64,000 bases of DNA from Streptomyces sp. XD-27 (GCF_030553055.1 NZ_CP130713.1:1488001-1552000); one strand, 5' to 3'. Shown: positions 23,653-32,812, counted from the first letter of the stretch. Numbers and translations: made by a program. The notes: a model not told the origin generated them from the sequence alone.

Positions 23653-24726
23653 ATGACCCCTACGAGCAACGCCACCCACCTCTCCTACCGCGCCGCAGGC
23701 GCAGACGGGGTGACGACGCGCGCCGCCCTGCTGATGGTCGGCGTGCTGCTGCTCCAGCTCGCCTTCATCACCTCGTACGTGGGCGCCTTCCACAACCCGA
23801 GGCCGGAGCGCGTCGATCTCGCCGCCGTCGCCCCGGGCCCGGCCGCCGACCGGCTGGTGCGCGAGCTCGACGCGCTGCCGGGCGAGCCGTTCGACGCGCG
23901 CGCGGTCGGCAGCGAGGCCGCGGCGGTCCGGAAGCTCAGGCACCGGGAGGTCGACGCGGCGCTGGTCGCCGACCCGGCCGGCACCACCGACCGGCTGTTC
24001 GTCGCGAGCGGCGCGGGCGCCTCGCTCTCCGCGGCGGTCGAGCAGGCCGTCACCGCGGTCGAGAAGGCCCGCGGCCGCACCGTGCGCACCGTCGACGCCG
24101 TCCCCGTGAGCAAGGGCGACGCACGCGGGCTGACCTCGTTCTACCTGGTGGTCGGCTGGTGCGTCGGCGGCTATCTGTGCGCCGCGGCGATGGCGATCAG
24201 CGCCGGGGCGCGGCCCGCCACCCCGCGCCGGGCGGTGATCCGGCTCGGCGGGCTCGCGCTGTACTCGGCCCTCGCGGGCCTGGGCGGCGCGGTGATCGCG
24301 GGCCCGATCCTCGACGCACTGCCGGGCAGCGCCTGGGCGCTGTGGGGGCTGGGCGCGCTGGTGGTCTTCGCGGTCGGGGCGGCGACCCTCGCGTGCCAGG
24401 CGATCGCGGGCGTGGTGGGCATCGGCCTGGCGATCCTGCTGATCGTCGTGCTCGGCAACCCGAGCGCGGGCGGCGCGTACCCCTACCCGCTGCTGCCGGA
24501 CTTCTGGCGCGCCATCGGGCCGGCGCTGCCGCCGGGCGCGGGCACGTGGACGGCCCGCTCGATCGCGTACTTCCGCGGGAACGGGGTGACCGGTCCGCTG
24601 CTGGTGCTCTCCGCCTGGGCGGTCGCGGGCACGGCCGTCACCCTGGTCGCCTCGGTGCTGCGCGGCCGCCGCCCCGGGCGCGGCGTGCAGTTGGTGCCGC
24701 CCGTCCCCGGCAGCCCGCACCTCTGA
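23653..24726 (+). CDS. Multi-pass membrane protein with ABC-2-like/DUF3533-type topology
   Basis: 357 residues. One membrane helix near 25-45 (LLMVGVLLLQLAFITSYVGA) anchors an extracytoplasmic domain (about 50-160), followed by six or so membrane helices (160-345) with cytoplasmic Arg-rich tail. This is the layout of YhgE/Pip and DUF3533-type proteins related to ABC-2 permeases. Substrate unknown and no ATPase adjoins it. ATG 23653 begins MTPTSNATHLSYRAAG; divergent from dnaE2. Confidence 0.65.
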   Translation: MTPTSNATHLSYRAAGADGVTTRAALLMVGVLLLQLAFITSYVGAFHNPRPERVDLAAVAPGPAADRLVRELDALPGEPFDARAVGSEAAAVRKLRHREVDAALVADPAGTTDRLFVASGAGASLSAAVEQAVTAVEKARGRTVRTVDAVPVSKGDARGLTSFYLVVGWCVGGYLCAAAMAISAGARPATPRRAVIRLGGLALYSALAGLGGAVIAGPILDALPGSAWALWGLGALVVFAVGAATLACQAIAGVVGIGLAILLIVVLGNPSAGGAYPYPLLPDFWRAIGPALPPGAGTWTARSIAYFRGNGVTGPLLVLSAWAVAGTAVTLVASVLRGRRPGRGVQLVPPVPGSPHL

Positions 24727-25032
24727 CGCCGCAGGAGCGATGCTTTCCGGTCGAGCCTCACCGACCGGCCCGGGGCCGTCGGCGCCGGACTCCGACAGGT
24801 GTGCGGATTTCAACGAACGAGCGGACGGCTGGCCAGGTCGGGTGTGACGCATTGTGGGTCACCGATCTACACAGAGATACCAGCCATCGGATTGACACAA
24901 TCAGCCACCATGTAATTGCCGACAGTGACCGGAAGTGGCCGTTCAATCGTGCGCTTCCGGGGCACTTGAGCAAGACTCCGAGTCCCGGACACCTGTCCGG
25001 TATCTGCAACCACGAGCAAGGGAGTGTTCGGA
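24727..25032. other. Promoter/leader region of the SSI gene
   Basis: No gene is visible over about 300 nt. It is less GC-rich than its surroundings (for example ACACAATCAGCCACCATG), typical of promoters here. A TTGACA element is at 24892-24897, but no convincing -10 sits at the usual spacing. AAGGAG at 25018-25023 is the ribosome-binding site of the next gene. Confidence 0.5.
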
Positions 25033-25470
25033 ATGCGGAAGATCGCTGGAGCGATCGGTCTCGGCGCCGCCCTGACGATGAGCTGCCTCGTAGCGGCCGG
25101 CAGCACCGCGAACGCCGAGCCGGCAAAGCCGCGCAGCCTGTACGCACCCTCGGCACTGGTCCTCACCATCGGCAGCGGGGACGACGCGAAGACGGCCACG
25201 GTGCAGCGCGCGGTGACGCTGAACTGCCGCCCCAAGGCCGGCGGGACACACCCGGACGCCTCTGGAGCGTGTGCCGCACTCTACGGCGTCGACGGCCGGT
25301 TCGCCGAGCTGCCGACGCCGGAATCGGACGGCCGGGCCTGCACGAAGGACTATCGGCCGATCGTCGTCACCGCCCAGGGCGTGTGGGACGGCCGCCGGGT
25401 CGACTACTCCAGGACCTACGGGAACGCCTGCACGATGGAGTCGCTGCGGTCCGTGGTGTTCTCGTTCTGA
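25033..25470 (+). CDS. Secreted subtilisin-inhibitor-like (SSI family, I16) protease inhibitor
   Basis: 145 residues. Signal peptide about 1-28 ending STANA, then mature LYAPSALVLTIGSGDDAKTA, which matches Streptomyces SSI. Four Cys are placed as in SSI (two disulfides). In SSI the reactive site is CPMVYDP (P1 Met); here the aligned segment is CTKDYRP, placing Lys105 at P1, which predicts trypsin-like targets. ATG 25033 has AAGGAG upstream; an earlier ATG at 25024 lacks it. Secreted dimer expected. It lies convergent to a streptogrisin-type protease gene. Specificity is inferred from the P1 residue. Confidence 0.92.
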   Translation: MRKIAGAIGLGAALTMSCLVAAGSTANAEPAKPRSLYAPSALVLTIGSGDDAKTATVQRAVTLNCRPKAGGTHPDASGACAALYGVDGRFAELPTPESDGRACTKDYRPIVVTAQGVWDGRRVDYSRTYGNACTMESLRSVVFSF

Positions 25471-25545
25471 CCCGGCCGACTCCGACCGACCCCCGGTCGG
25501 CTCCGGTCGGCTCCGGCTCGCGAGAGACCTGCCACCCCGCGCAGG

Positions 25546-25584
25546 GGGAGGCCCCGGACACAAGTGGGGTGTCCGGGGCCTCCC
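25546..25584. terminator. Bidirectional terminator between the SSI and protease genes
   Basis: Perfect 16-bp stem (25546-25561 with 25569-25584) and 7-nt loop, between the convergent stops at 25470 (+) and 25714 (-). Confidence 0.88.
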
Positions 25585-25713
25585 GATCCGCGGCCGGTAG
25601 TCCGCGGCCGGTCCGCCCACGGCCGATGCGTGCGCGGGCCGGTCGTGCGCGGCCGGGGTCTCCGTGCGGCCGGCCCCCGCGGCCGGCTCGCGCCGGCCCG
25701 GCGGCCGTCCGCG

Positions 25714-26787
25714 TCAGCCGATCTCGGCGCCGTAGACCTCCAGCGGCTCGGTCACCGGCTGGAAGAAGGTCTCACCGCCCGAGGAGCAGTCACCGCTGCC
25801 TCCAGAGGTCAGACCCAGCGCCTTCTCACCGTCGAAGAGCGAGCCGCCGCTGTCGCCGGGCTCGGCGCAGACGGTGGTCTGGATCAGGCCCTCGACCGTG
25901 CCCTCCTGGTAGTTGACGGTCGCGTCGAGGGCGGTGACCTCGCCGTCGTGCACCTGGGTCGTGCTGCCGCTGCGCTGCACCTTCTCGCCGACCGTGGCCT
26001 CACCGGCCTGCGTGATGGGCTGGCTGCTGCCGTTGTACAGGTCCACCTCGCTCGGGTGCTCGATGTCCGCGGTGTACTTCACGAGGCCGTAGTCGTCGCC
26101 CGGGAAGCTGCTGCCCTCGTTGGCGCCGATCTCCTCGCCGCCCTGGGAGTCGGACCAGCTCTGGACCGCCTCGGTGCAGTGCCCCGCGGTCAGGAAGTAC
26201 GGCTGTCCGTCCTTGACCACGTTGAACCCCAGCGAGCAGCGCGCGCCGGAGCCCCAGATGGCGTCGCCGCCCGCGATCCGGGTCTGGAACTTCCCGGCCG
26301 AGTGGCGCACCCGGACCGTGTCGCCGAGGGAGTCCGCGACCTTTTCGAGCTTGGCCAGCCGGTCGCCCGTGACCGTGCTGTCCGCCGTGACGACGACCTG
26401 GTTGGTCCTGGGGTCCATCGCCCAGGCCGTCCCCGGGATGGCGGCCTTGGCCTTGAGCGTCGCACGCGCCGCGTCGAGCCGAGCCAGCGTGTGCGTGACG
26501 ACCTTGGCCTCGGCGCCCGCGTCGCGCACCGCGTCGGCGGCCGCCTCGTCCACGACGTTGACGACGAGCTTCCTGGCCTCGGCGTCGTAGTAGGAACCGG
26601 CCGTGTCGCCGCCGAGGGTGGAGGCGAGCCGGTCGGAGAGCTTTCCGGCCGCGGCGGCCGAGAGGGCGTCCGGGTGGGCGGCGGGCGCGGCGTTGGCGTT
26701 CTGCAGGGTGAGGGTCGCGACGGCCAGGGCCGCCACCCCCGCTCCGGCGATGACGGTGCGGCGCTTGGATATGCGTCCGTGCTTCAA
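25714..26787 (-). CDS. Streptogrisin-type (S1E) secreted serine protease, alpha-lytic protease family
   Basis: 357 residues from TTG 26787 (GGAGGT, 6-nt gap), giving LKHGRISKRRTVIAGAGVAA, a signal peptide of about 35 residues. A propeptide follows (about 40-165), then a mature S1E protease with catalytic His (LTAGHC), Asp (DYGLVKY) and Ser (PGDSGGSLF). Propeptides of this family are folding catalysts and are cleaved off. Length suggests streptogrisin C/D-type with a longer propeptide than SprA/SprB. Lacks a C-terminal substrate-binding domain. Extracellular. Confidence 0.9.
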   Translation of the reverse strand: MKHGRISKRRTVIAGAGVAALAVATLTLQNANAAPAAHPDALSAAAAGKLSDRLASTLGGDTAGSYYDAEARKLVVNVVDEAAADAVRDAGAEAKVVTHTLARLDAARATLKAKAAIPGTAWAMDPRTNQVVVTADSTVTGDRLAKLEKVADSLGDTVRVRHSAGKFQTRIAGGDAIWGSGARCSLGFNVVKDGQPYFLTAGHCTEAVQSWSDSQGGEEIGANEGSSFPGDDYGLVKYTADIEHPSEVDLYNGSSQPITQAGEATVGEKVQRSGSTTQVHDGEVTALDATVNYQEGTVEGLIQTTVCAEPGDSGGSLFDGEKALGLTSGGSGDCSSGGETFFQPVTEPLEVYGAEIG

Positions 26788-27073
26788 CTCAGTACCTCCA
26801 GTGGGGGATGGGCCCGGCGGTGGGGTGCCCGGCCCGGAGGACCTGCCGGCACGAGAGCGTCTGCCCACAGGAAGTCGCGTCCATGCCAACTTGTTTCATT
26901 GAAGTATTCCGAGGGCGCACGGGCGCACACAAGGTCGCGTTCTGGTCGCTCAAGCGGAAGTCAAGACGTCCCGGCACCGCCCCGGGCATGCCGGTGCCCG
27001 CGCATGTCAGTCATGACGCGGGCACAGGGTGCGACGGTGGGTTGAACAGCCGGTGACGGCTGCGCCTGTCCGG

Positions 27074-28054
27074 TTACCGCCCTTCCGCTTCCGGTATCCG
27101 ACTGCCCGCCGCTTCGGTGTACGACCCGCCCGGCTCCACTTCGGCGTGCCGCCCGGCCGGTTCCACTTCGGTGCGCTGCCCTGTCGGCTCCGCTTCGGCG
27201 TGCTGCTCGGTCGGCTCCGCTTCGGTGTGCCGTTCGGTCGGTTCCACTTCGGTGTGCCGTTCGCCGTGGTGGGCGCCCTTCTCGCCGCCCCTCTCCTCGG
27301 CCCCCCTCTCCAGGAAGCGCAGCAGCTCCACCGGGATGGGCAGGACCAGAGTGGAGTTCTTCTCGGCGGCGACGGCCATCACGGTCTGCAGCAGCCGCAG
27401 TTGCAGCGCCGAGGGGGTGTCGGCCATCTGCGCCGCCGCCTCCGCGAGCTTGTGGGACGCCTGGAGCTCCGCGTCCGCGTTGATCACGCGCGCCCGCCGC
27501 TCGCGGTCGGCCTCGGCCTGCCGGGCCATCGACCGCTTCATGGTCTCGGGCAGCGACACGTCCTTGATCTCGACGCGGTCGACGTGCACCCCCCAGCCCA
27601 CCGCCGGGCTGTCGATCATCAGCTCCAGGCCCTGGTTGAGTTTCTCCCGGTTGGACAGCAGATCGTCCAGCTCGCTCTTGCCGATGATGGAGCGCAGCGA
27701 GGTCTGCGCCATCTGCGAGACGGCGAAGCGGTAGTCCTCGACCTGCACGATCGCGTCGGCCGGATCGACGACCTTGAAGTAGACGACGGCGTCGACGCGC
27801 ACCGTCACGTTGTCGCGGGTGATGCCCTCCTGGGCGGGCACGGGCATCGTCACGATCTGCATGTTGACCTTGCGGAGCCGGTCGACGACCGGGACGATCA
27901 TCGTGAATCCGGGCTGGCGGACCGCCGAGCGGAGCTTGCCGAGCCGGAAGACGATGCCCCGCTCGTACTGCTTGACCACGCGCGCGGCCGCCGCGGCGTA
28001 GACCGCCGCGCCCGAGAGCGCCAGCGCACCCGCTGTCACGAGCTCCTCGACCAT
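27074..28054 (-). CDS. SPFH/band-7 slipin (stomatin-like) protein with a repeat tail
   Basis: 326 residues. Short membrane-associated N-terminus (LVTAGALALSGAAVYAAAAA), then the band-7 domain (ERGIVFRLGKLRSAVRQPGF, RSIIGKSELDDLLSNR) to about 240. Slipins organise membrane domains and bind proteases. After about 265 comes a tail of nine-residue repeats such as RHTEVEPTE and RHTEAEPTE, not part of the family core. ATG 28054 is preferred; GTG 28057 is adjacent. It lies between the two secreted protease genes and runs the same way. Confidence 0.87.
   Translation of the reverse strand: MVEELVTAGALALSGAAVYAAAAARVVKQYERGIVFRLGKLRSAVRQPGFTMIVPVVDRLRKVNMQIVTMPVPAQEGITRDNVTVRVDAVVYFKVVDPADAIVQVEDYRFAVSQMAQTSLRSIIGKSELDDLLSNREKLNQGLELMIDSPAVGWGVHVDRVEIKDVSLPETMKRSMARQAEADRERRARVINADAELQASHKLAEAAAQMADTPSALQLRLLQTVMAVAAEKNSTLVLPIPVELLRFLERGAEERGGEKGAHHGERHTEVEPTERHTEAEPTEQHAEAEPTGQRTEVEPAGRHAEVEPGGSYTEAAGSRIPEAEGR
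27131..27265. repeat. Five 27-bp tandem repeats in the slipin gene tail
   Basis: Units begin CGG(C/T)TCC(A/G)CTTCGG at 27131, 27158, 27185, 27212 and 27239 and differ by a few bases. Each encodes nine residues (His/Arg, then Glu-Val/Ala-Glu-Pro) on the minus strand, so gain or loss of a unit keeps frame. Confidence 0.9.
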
Positions 28055-28170
28055 CACGGCCACCTGCCCGTCCGTACCTCTTCCGGGACCCCGGAGGGGT
28101 CCGCTTTGTCCACGATAGTCCTGACCCTGACCGGGCGGGGAGGACCGTGGGAACGGGCCAGGACGCCGCT

Positions 28171-28202
28171 GAGCCCCCGCCCTGTGCACCGGGCGGGGGC
28201 TC
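28171..28202. terminator. Terminator downstream of the streptogrisin B gene
   Basis: GAGCCCCCGCCC pairs with GGGCGGGGGCTC around an 8-nt loop, 26 nt beyond the sprB stop codon (28228, minus strand) and ahead of the slipin gene start. Confidence 0.8.
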
Positions 28203-28227
28203 CGTCACGACTCGTGGGGCGCGGCGA

Positions 28228-29136
28228 TCAGTAGACGCTCACGCCGTACGCGTTCAGAGCCTCGACGACCGGCTGGAAGAAGGTCGTGCCGCCGGAGCTG
28301 CAGTTGCCGCTGCCGCCGGAGGTGAGGCCCAGCGCGGTGGTCCCGGAGTAGAGCGGCCCGCCGCTGTCGCCCGGCTCGGCGCAGACCGTGGTCTGGATCA
28401 TGCCGTAGACGACATCGCCTCCGCCGTAGTTGACGGTGGCGTTCAAGCCGGTGACCCGGCCGCTGTGGGTTCCGGTGGTGCTGCCGCGGCGGGTCACCGT
28501 CTGCCCGACGGTCGGGTTGGCCGCGCGCGTGATGTCCTGGCTGCCGACGGTGCCCGAGGGTGTGACGGAGCCGCTGTAGCGGACCAGGCCGTAGTCGTTG
28601 ACCGGGAAGCTGGAGCCGGCCGTCGGGCCGATGACCGTGGTGCGGCCGGAGTTGGAGTACCAGGTGCCCGCACCGTCGGTGCAGTGCCCGGCCGTCACGA
28701 AGTAGTTGGCTCCGCTGCTGTTGCGGACGTTGAAGCCCAGCGAGCAGCGCCAGCTGGAGGCGTAGATGGCGTCGCCGCCGGAGATGAGCTTGTCGAACGT
28801 ACCCGGAGTGCGCTTGATCTCGATCGCGTCGGCGTTCGCGCCGGCCGTCTTCTTGATCTTGGCTATCTCGGCCTGGCTCACGGTGCTGTCGGCCGTGACG
28901 ACAAGGGTGTTGGTGGCCTTGTCGACATACCAGGCGGTACCGGCGACATCGGCGTCGAGTACCGCGGCGCTCGCGGCCTTGGCCTCGGACGCGCTGAACG
29001 TCTTCGCCGGGTCGTCCGACGCGTTGGCCGCGGACGGCACGGCGATCGCCGCGACGGCCACGGCCGCCGATGCGGCGGCGATGAGCTTGGCGCGTCTCGC
29101 GACGCCGGCGCGGGGGGTGTTGCGCTTGATCCTCAA
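28228..29136 (-). CDS. sprB: Streptogrisin B (S1E secreted serine protease)
   Basis: 302 residues from TTG 29136, preceded by GGAGGA 4 nt upstream. Signal peptide ends SAANA; the propeptide runs to about 115; the mature chain begins [20 protein letters not shown]. It follows streptogrisin B of S. griseus closely, with catalytic His ([10 protein letters not shown]), Asp (NNDYG-equivalent NDYGLVRY) and Ser ([11 protein letters not shown]), and the terminal [20 protein letters not shown]. Chymotrypsin-like specificity is known for that enzyme. Extracellular protein degradation. Confidence 0.95.
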   Translation of the reverse strand: MRIKRNTPRAGVARRAKLIAAASAAVAVAAIAVPSAANASDDPAKTFSASEAKAASAAVLDADVAGTAWYVDKATNTLVVTADSTVSQAEIAKIKKTAGANADAIEIKRTPGTFDKLISGGDAIYASSWRCSLGFNVRNSSGANYFVTAGHCTDGAGTWYSNSGRTTVIGPTAGSSFPVNDYGLVRYSGSVTPSGTVGSQDITRAANPTVGQTVTRRGSTTGTHSGRVTGLNATVNYGGGDVVYGMIQTTVCAEPGDSGGPLYSGTTALGLTSGGSGNCSSGGTTFFQPVVEALNAYGVSVY

Positions 29137-29159
29137 CTCTTCCTCCGAGGGGGAATCGG

Positions 29160-29216
29160 GGGCCCTCCCTCCTTGCCCGCCTTCGGGCAGGAGGGGCCCG
29201 AATGAGCGGAGGGCCC
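29160..29216 (-). promoter_or_regulatory. Structured sprB leader
   Basis: GGGCCCTCC (29160-29168) pairs with GGAGGGCCC (29208-29216), enclosing a smaller hairpin (TGCCCG/CGGGCA, loop CCTT, with GGAGG/CCTCC flanks). The stem lies 24-80 nt upstream of the sprB TTG start, in the presumed 5' untranslated RNA. Could stabilise or attenuate; effect unknown. Confidence 0.5.
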
Positions 29217-29328
29217 GTGAGGCGCAGCCAGGGGACACACGACGACTCCGCTTTCGACGTGCTCCTGACAAGCGCTGCCGGAAGTATTCGCGCATTCAAC
29301 GGGACCGCGCAAGACCTCACATCGGAAG

Positions 29329-29366
29329 AGGGCGAGCTGTCCGTATACGGACGGACAGCTCGCCCT
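29329..29366. terminator. Terminator downstream of the DUF5685 gene
   Basis: Perfect 16-bp stem (29329-29344 with 29351-29366) and loop ATACGG, 33 nt beyond the stop at 29399 on the minus strand. Confidence 0.85.
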
Positions 29367-29398
29367 GGCACTCCAATGAGCCGACCCCTGCGGGGAGT

Positions 29399-30781
29399 TC
29401 AGCAACCGCAGTCGCAGCCGCAATCACAATCGCCGCAGCCATCACAGCAGTTGCAGCAGTCACAGCAATCGCAACAGTCACCGCAATCGCACTTGTGGCA
29501 CCAGCCCTCGCGCTCCTGCCCGGACCACGGATCGTGGTACGGGTCGCGGCAGCAGATCTGGCAGGTGCAGCAGAGTCCGGCCCAGACCAGGCAGCCGGCG
29601 ATCAGCCCGCGCCTGCGGCCCGGCGGACCCGGCGGCGGGCCGCCCGGACCGCCGGGACCACCCGGCCCCGGGCCGTGCGGACCGTAGGGATCACCGGGGC
29701 CACCGGGGTATCCCGGCTGGTACGGATAGCCCGGCTGGTACGGATTGCCGGGCGGCGCCTGCGGATCCGTCCAGCCCGGGTGCTGAGCGGGACCGTACGA
29801 GCCGTGCGCACCGTACGAGCCGTGCGTGCCCTGCGCCCCGTGCGTGCCGTGCGTGCCCTGCGCCCCGTGTGTGCTGTGCATGCCGTGAGTGCCCGGTGCC
29901 GCGCCCGAGCACGTCGTGCCGAAGGCCCGGTCCACCGCGTAGCGCAGTTCGTGCACCAGCAGCACGTGCGTCAGCTTGCCCGCACCCTTGGTGAACTCAG
30001 CGTCGCGCAGCGCCAATCGCACCCCACGCACGGCGTCCTCACAGAGCCTGCGCACCTCGGCGAGGTCCGTGCCGGTCGCCGCGATCGGGTTCCACGCCCC
30101 GGTCCTCGCGTCCTCGTGCAGGTCCTCCACCGCGTCCAGCAGATGCGCGAGCCGCCCGAAGAGCCGTCCCGCCTCCTCCAGCGGCGCGATGTTGCCGGGA
30201 CGGCCGGCCAGTACGGCGGTGTGGCCGAAGGCCGCGGCCGTCGCGGTCTCGGTCGGCTCGGTGATCTCCAGCAGCGGCGTGCCGGGCCCCGCGGCCCGTT
30301 CGAGCGCGTCCTGCCGGCCGACCGCGTCGAGCAGCACGGCGGTGTCGAAGCCGACGTCCGCACCGGACCGGGCACCGGCCCGATCCCACTTCGCCGCCAC
30401 CCGGCGGGCCGCGGCGGCGATCGGACGGCGCGCCAGGATCCCGTCCCGGTCGGCGACATGGTCCCGTACCTTCGCCGATGCCAGCACCAGCGAGACGGTC
30501 GCGGCCAGCCGCGCACCCTCACCCTTGGCGACGGGAGCGGTACGCATTCCGCGCAGCGGGCACGGCCCGGCCGTGCGCCGCCAGCCGCCCGCGGCGCCCG
30601 GCCGCTCGGACTGAGCCTCCGTCAGAACCGAGATGACCAGGCCGTCGTAGTTGGTGGCCACTCGCGCGAACTGCCCGTGAGTACCGCGCAACGCGAGGCA
30701 CAACCCGCACAGATGCGCCATCCACTCCGTGCGCAGCGTCTCCGACAGCCGATGCCGGCAAGGCCGAATTATTCCGAACAT
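29399..30781 (-). CDS. DUF5685 family protein with Gly/Pro linker and Cys-rich tail
   Basis: 460 residues. The conserved N-terminus MFGIIRPCRHRLSETLRTEW and MAHLCGLCLALRGTHGQFAR carries the family Cys residues, helices following to about 280. Residues 285-345 are His/Gly repeats (GTHGTHGAQGTHG). Residues 350-400 are Gly/Pro-rich. The last 65 residues hold 23 Cys, for example CHKCDCGDCCDCCDCC and CGDCDCGCDCGC. The family function is unknown; the tail looks like a metal or cofactor site, inference only. No signal peptide. Confidence 0.8.
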   Translation of the reverse strand: MFGIIRPCRHRLSETLRTEWMAHLCGLCLALRGTHGQFARVATNYDGLVISVLTEAQSERPGAAGGWRRTAGPCPLRGMRTAPVAKGEGARLAATVSLVLASAKVRDHVADRDGILARRPIAAAARRVAAKWDRAGARSGADVGFDTAVLLDAVGRQDALERAAGPGTPLLEITEPTETATAAAFGHTAVLAGRPGNIAPLEEAGRLFGRLAHLLDAVEDLHEDARTGAWNPIAATGTDLAEVRRLCEDAVRGVRLALRDAEFTKGAGKLTHVLLVHELRYAVDRAFGTTCSGAAPGTHGMHSTHGAQGTHGTHGAQGTHGSYGAHGSYGPAQHPGWTDPQAPPGNPYQPGYPYQPGYPGGPGDPYGPHGPGPGGPGGPGGPPPGPPGRRRGLIAGCLVWAGLCCTCQICCRDPYHDPWSGQEREGWCHKCDCGDCCDCCDCCNCCDGCGDCDCGCDCGC

Positions 30782-31013
30782 ACTCCCCCCATCACCCAGA
30801 CGTCCCCGACGTCACCCGTCCGGCTCGGCGGAGTTTACTCATTGCCGCCTCAGGCCCCCTACGCAGCAGGAACTCTGAGCGACCGGCAGCCGTTCTGCAC
30901 CAGTACCGTCACGAATCCCCTGTACGACGGCTAACCACTTGGCACATCATCCACGTCATGGAGGACGATAGAGGGGAGGAGACAATACACACCGTTGGTG
31001 AGAGGAGGCGTCC

Positions 31014-31448
31014 ATGGGATCGGTGCGCAAGGCGAGTGCTTGGCTTGGCCTCGTCGACGACAGCGATGACGAGCGCTACTACGACGACGACTACGCCGAG
31101 GGGCCCGAGCCCAGCGACGCCTGGGTGACCGACCCTCGGGTGCGGGTGGCCGACGAGGCCGCGCAGGACCAGGGCACCCGTATCGCGACGGTGACCCCGG
31201 ACGGCTTCCGGGACGCCCGCACCATCGGCGAGCTGTTCCGGGACGGCGTTCCGGTGATCGTGAACCTCACGAGCATGGAGCCCGGGGACGCCAAGCGCGT
31301 CGTGGACTTCGCGGCGGGTCTGACGTTCGGGCTGCGCGGCTCGATCGAGCGCGTCGCCACCCGCGTCTTCCTGCTGACGCCCGCGGACTACCAGATCGTG
31401 AGCGGCGACGCCGGCCGTGCGTCCGGCGGCTTCTTCAATCAGAGCTGA
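31014..31448 (+). CDS. sepF: SepF-family cell division protein
   Basis: 144 residues. Starts [20 protein letters not shown] with an acidic, Tyr-rich linker ([11 protein letters not shown]), then the SepF core [20 protein letters not shown] and [20 protein letters not shown]. SepF anchors FtsZ filaments to the membrane. It lacks the amphipathic hydrophobic N-terminus of the main FtsZ partner and is not near ftsZ here; Streptomyces carry several SepF paralogues, and this resembles a secondary one. GAGGAGG precedes ATG 31014. Confidence 0.88.
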   Translation: MGSVRKASAWLGLVDDSDDERYYDDDYAEGPEPSDAWVTDPRVRVADEAAQDQGTRIATVTPDGFRDARTIGELFRDGVPVIVNLTSMEPGDAKRVVDFAAGLTFGLRGSIERVATRVFLLTPADYQIVSGDAGRASGGFFNQS

Positions 31449-31493
31449 GCAGCGGGGCGGGGCGGCTCACCGAAATCCGCGCGCGGAACCGGT

Positions 31494-32681
31494 TCACCGG
31501 AACGCGTCGAGGCCGGTGAGCGCCTTGCCCAGCACCAGTTGGTGCATCTCCACCGTGCCCTCGTAGGTGAGCACCGATTCCAGATTGGTCGCGTGCCGCA
31601 TCACGGGGTACTCCAGCGAGATCCCGTTGGCGCCCAGGATCGTCCGCGCCGTGCGGCAGATCTCGATCGCCTCCCGCACGTTGTTGAGCTTGCCGAAGCT
31701 GACCTGCTCCGGGCGGAGCTTCCCCGCGTCCATCCGCCGCCCGAGGTGGTGGGCGAGCAGGATCCCCTTGTGCAGTTCGACCGCCATGTCGGCCAGCTTG
31801 CCCTGGGTGAGCTGGAATCCGCCGATGGGCCTGCCGAACTGCTCCCGGCTCCTGGCGTACTCCAGGGCGCTTTCGAACGAGGACCGGGCAGCGCCCATCG
31901 CACCCCACACGATGCCGTAGCGCGCGTGGCTGAGGCAGCTCAGCGGCCCGCGCAGTCCGGTGACTCCCGGCAGGACGGCGTCGCCCGGCAGCCGCACCTC
32001 GTCCAGGACCAGCTCGCTGGTGACGGACGCGCGCAGCGACCACTTGTGCCGGATCTCGGGGGCCGAGAAGCCGGGGGCGTCCGTGGGCACCGCGAAGCCG
32101 CGGATGCCCTCGTCGGTACGGGCCCAGACCACCGCGACCCCGGCCACCGAGCCGTTGGTGATCCACATCTTGCGGCCGGTCAGCACCCAGTCGGCGCCGT
32201 CGCGCTTGGCGTACGTGCGCATGCCCGCGGGGTCCGAGCCGTGGTCCGGCTCGGTCAGGCCGAAGCAGCCGATGACCTCGCCGGAGGCCATGCGCGGCAG
32301 CCACTGGCGCTTCTGCTCCTCGGACCCGTAGGCGTGGATGGCGTACATCGCGAGCGAACCCTGGACGGAGACCAGCGACCGGATCCCCGAGTCGGCCGCC
32401 TCCAACTCCAGGCAGGCCAGGCCGTACTGGACGGCGCTCGCGCCCGCGCAGCCGTACCCCTCCAGGGACATGCCGAGCGCGCCGATCGAACCGAGCTCGC
32501 GGGCCAGCTCGCGGATGCCGGGCAGCTCACCGCGCTCGTACCAGTCGGCGATGTGCGGCAGGACGCGGTCGGCGGCCCAGCGGCGGACGGTGTCCCGAAC
32601 CGCGAGTTCCTCGGGATCGAGGAGGTCGTCGATGCCCAGCGGGTCGGTCGGGTCGAACGGCGGCAGGCTACGCGTGGACAT
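31494..32681 (-). CDS. gcdH: Acyl-CoA dehydrogenase, glutaryl-CoA dehydrogenase type
   Basis: 395 residues. Signature regions are IGCFGLTEPDHGSDPAGM, the FAD loop WVLTGRKMWITNGSVAG, and the substrate-side YEGTVEMHQLVLGKALTG whose Glu is the general base. Layout and SVQGSLAMYAIHAYGSEEQK match GCDH, which oxidatively decarboxylates glutaryl-CoA to crotonyl-CoA in lysine/tryptophan catabolism. The stop is 45 nt from the convergent sepF stop. Substrate inferred from resemblance. Confidence 0.88.
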   Translation of the reverse strand: MSTRSLPPFDPTDPLGIDDLLDPEELAVRDTVRRWAADRVLPHIADWYERGELPGIRELARELGSIGALGMSLEGYGCAGASAVQYGLACLELEAADSGIRSLVSVQGSLAMYAIHAYGSEEQKRQWLPRMASGEVIGCFGLTEPDHGSDPAGMRTYAKRDGADWVLTGRKMWITNGSVAGVAVVWARTDEGIRGFAVPTDAPGFSAPEIRHKWSLRASVTSELVLDEVRLPGDAVLPGVTGLRGPLSCLSHARYGIVWGAMGAARSSFESALEYARSREQFGRPIGGFQLTQGKLADMAVELHKGILLAHHLGRRMDAGKLRPEQVSFGKLNNVREAIEICRTARTILGANGISLEYPVMRHATNLESVLTYEGTVEMHQLVLGKALTGLDAFR

Positions 32682-32812
32682 GGATTCGCCTCCGGCTGGG
32701 GATCTTCACGGCTCGCCTGACGTTACGACTGGGTAACCCGTGCCGTCCAGACCCGCCCGCCTCAGCCTGCGGGGGCGCCGCCGAGGCGCCCTGGCTCACC
32801 CCGACGGGGCGC

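Noticed and set aside
29402..29500. CAGTCACAGCAATCGC-type repeats as a CRISPR array or tandem RNA element
   Set aside because: They are simply the codons for the Cys/Asp-rich tail of the DUF5685 protein; no constant repeat with unique spacers.
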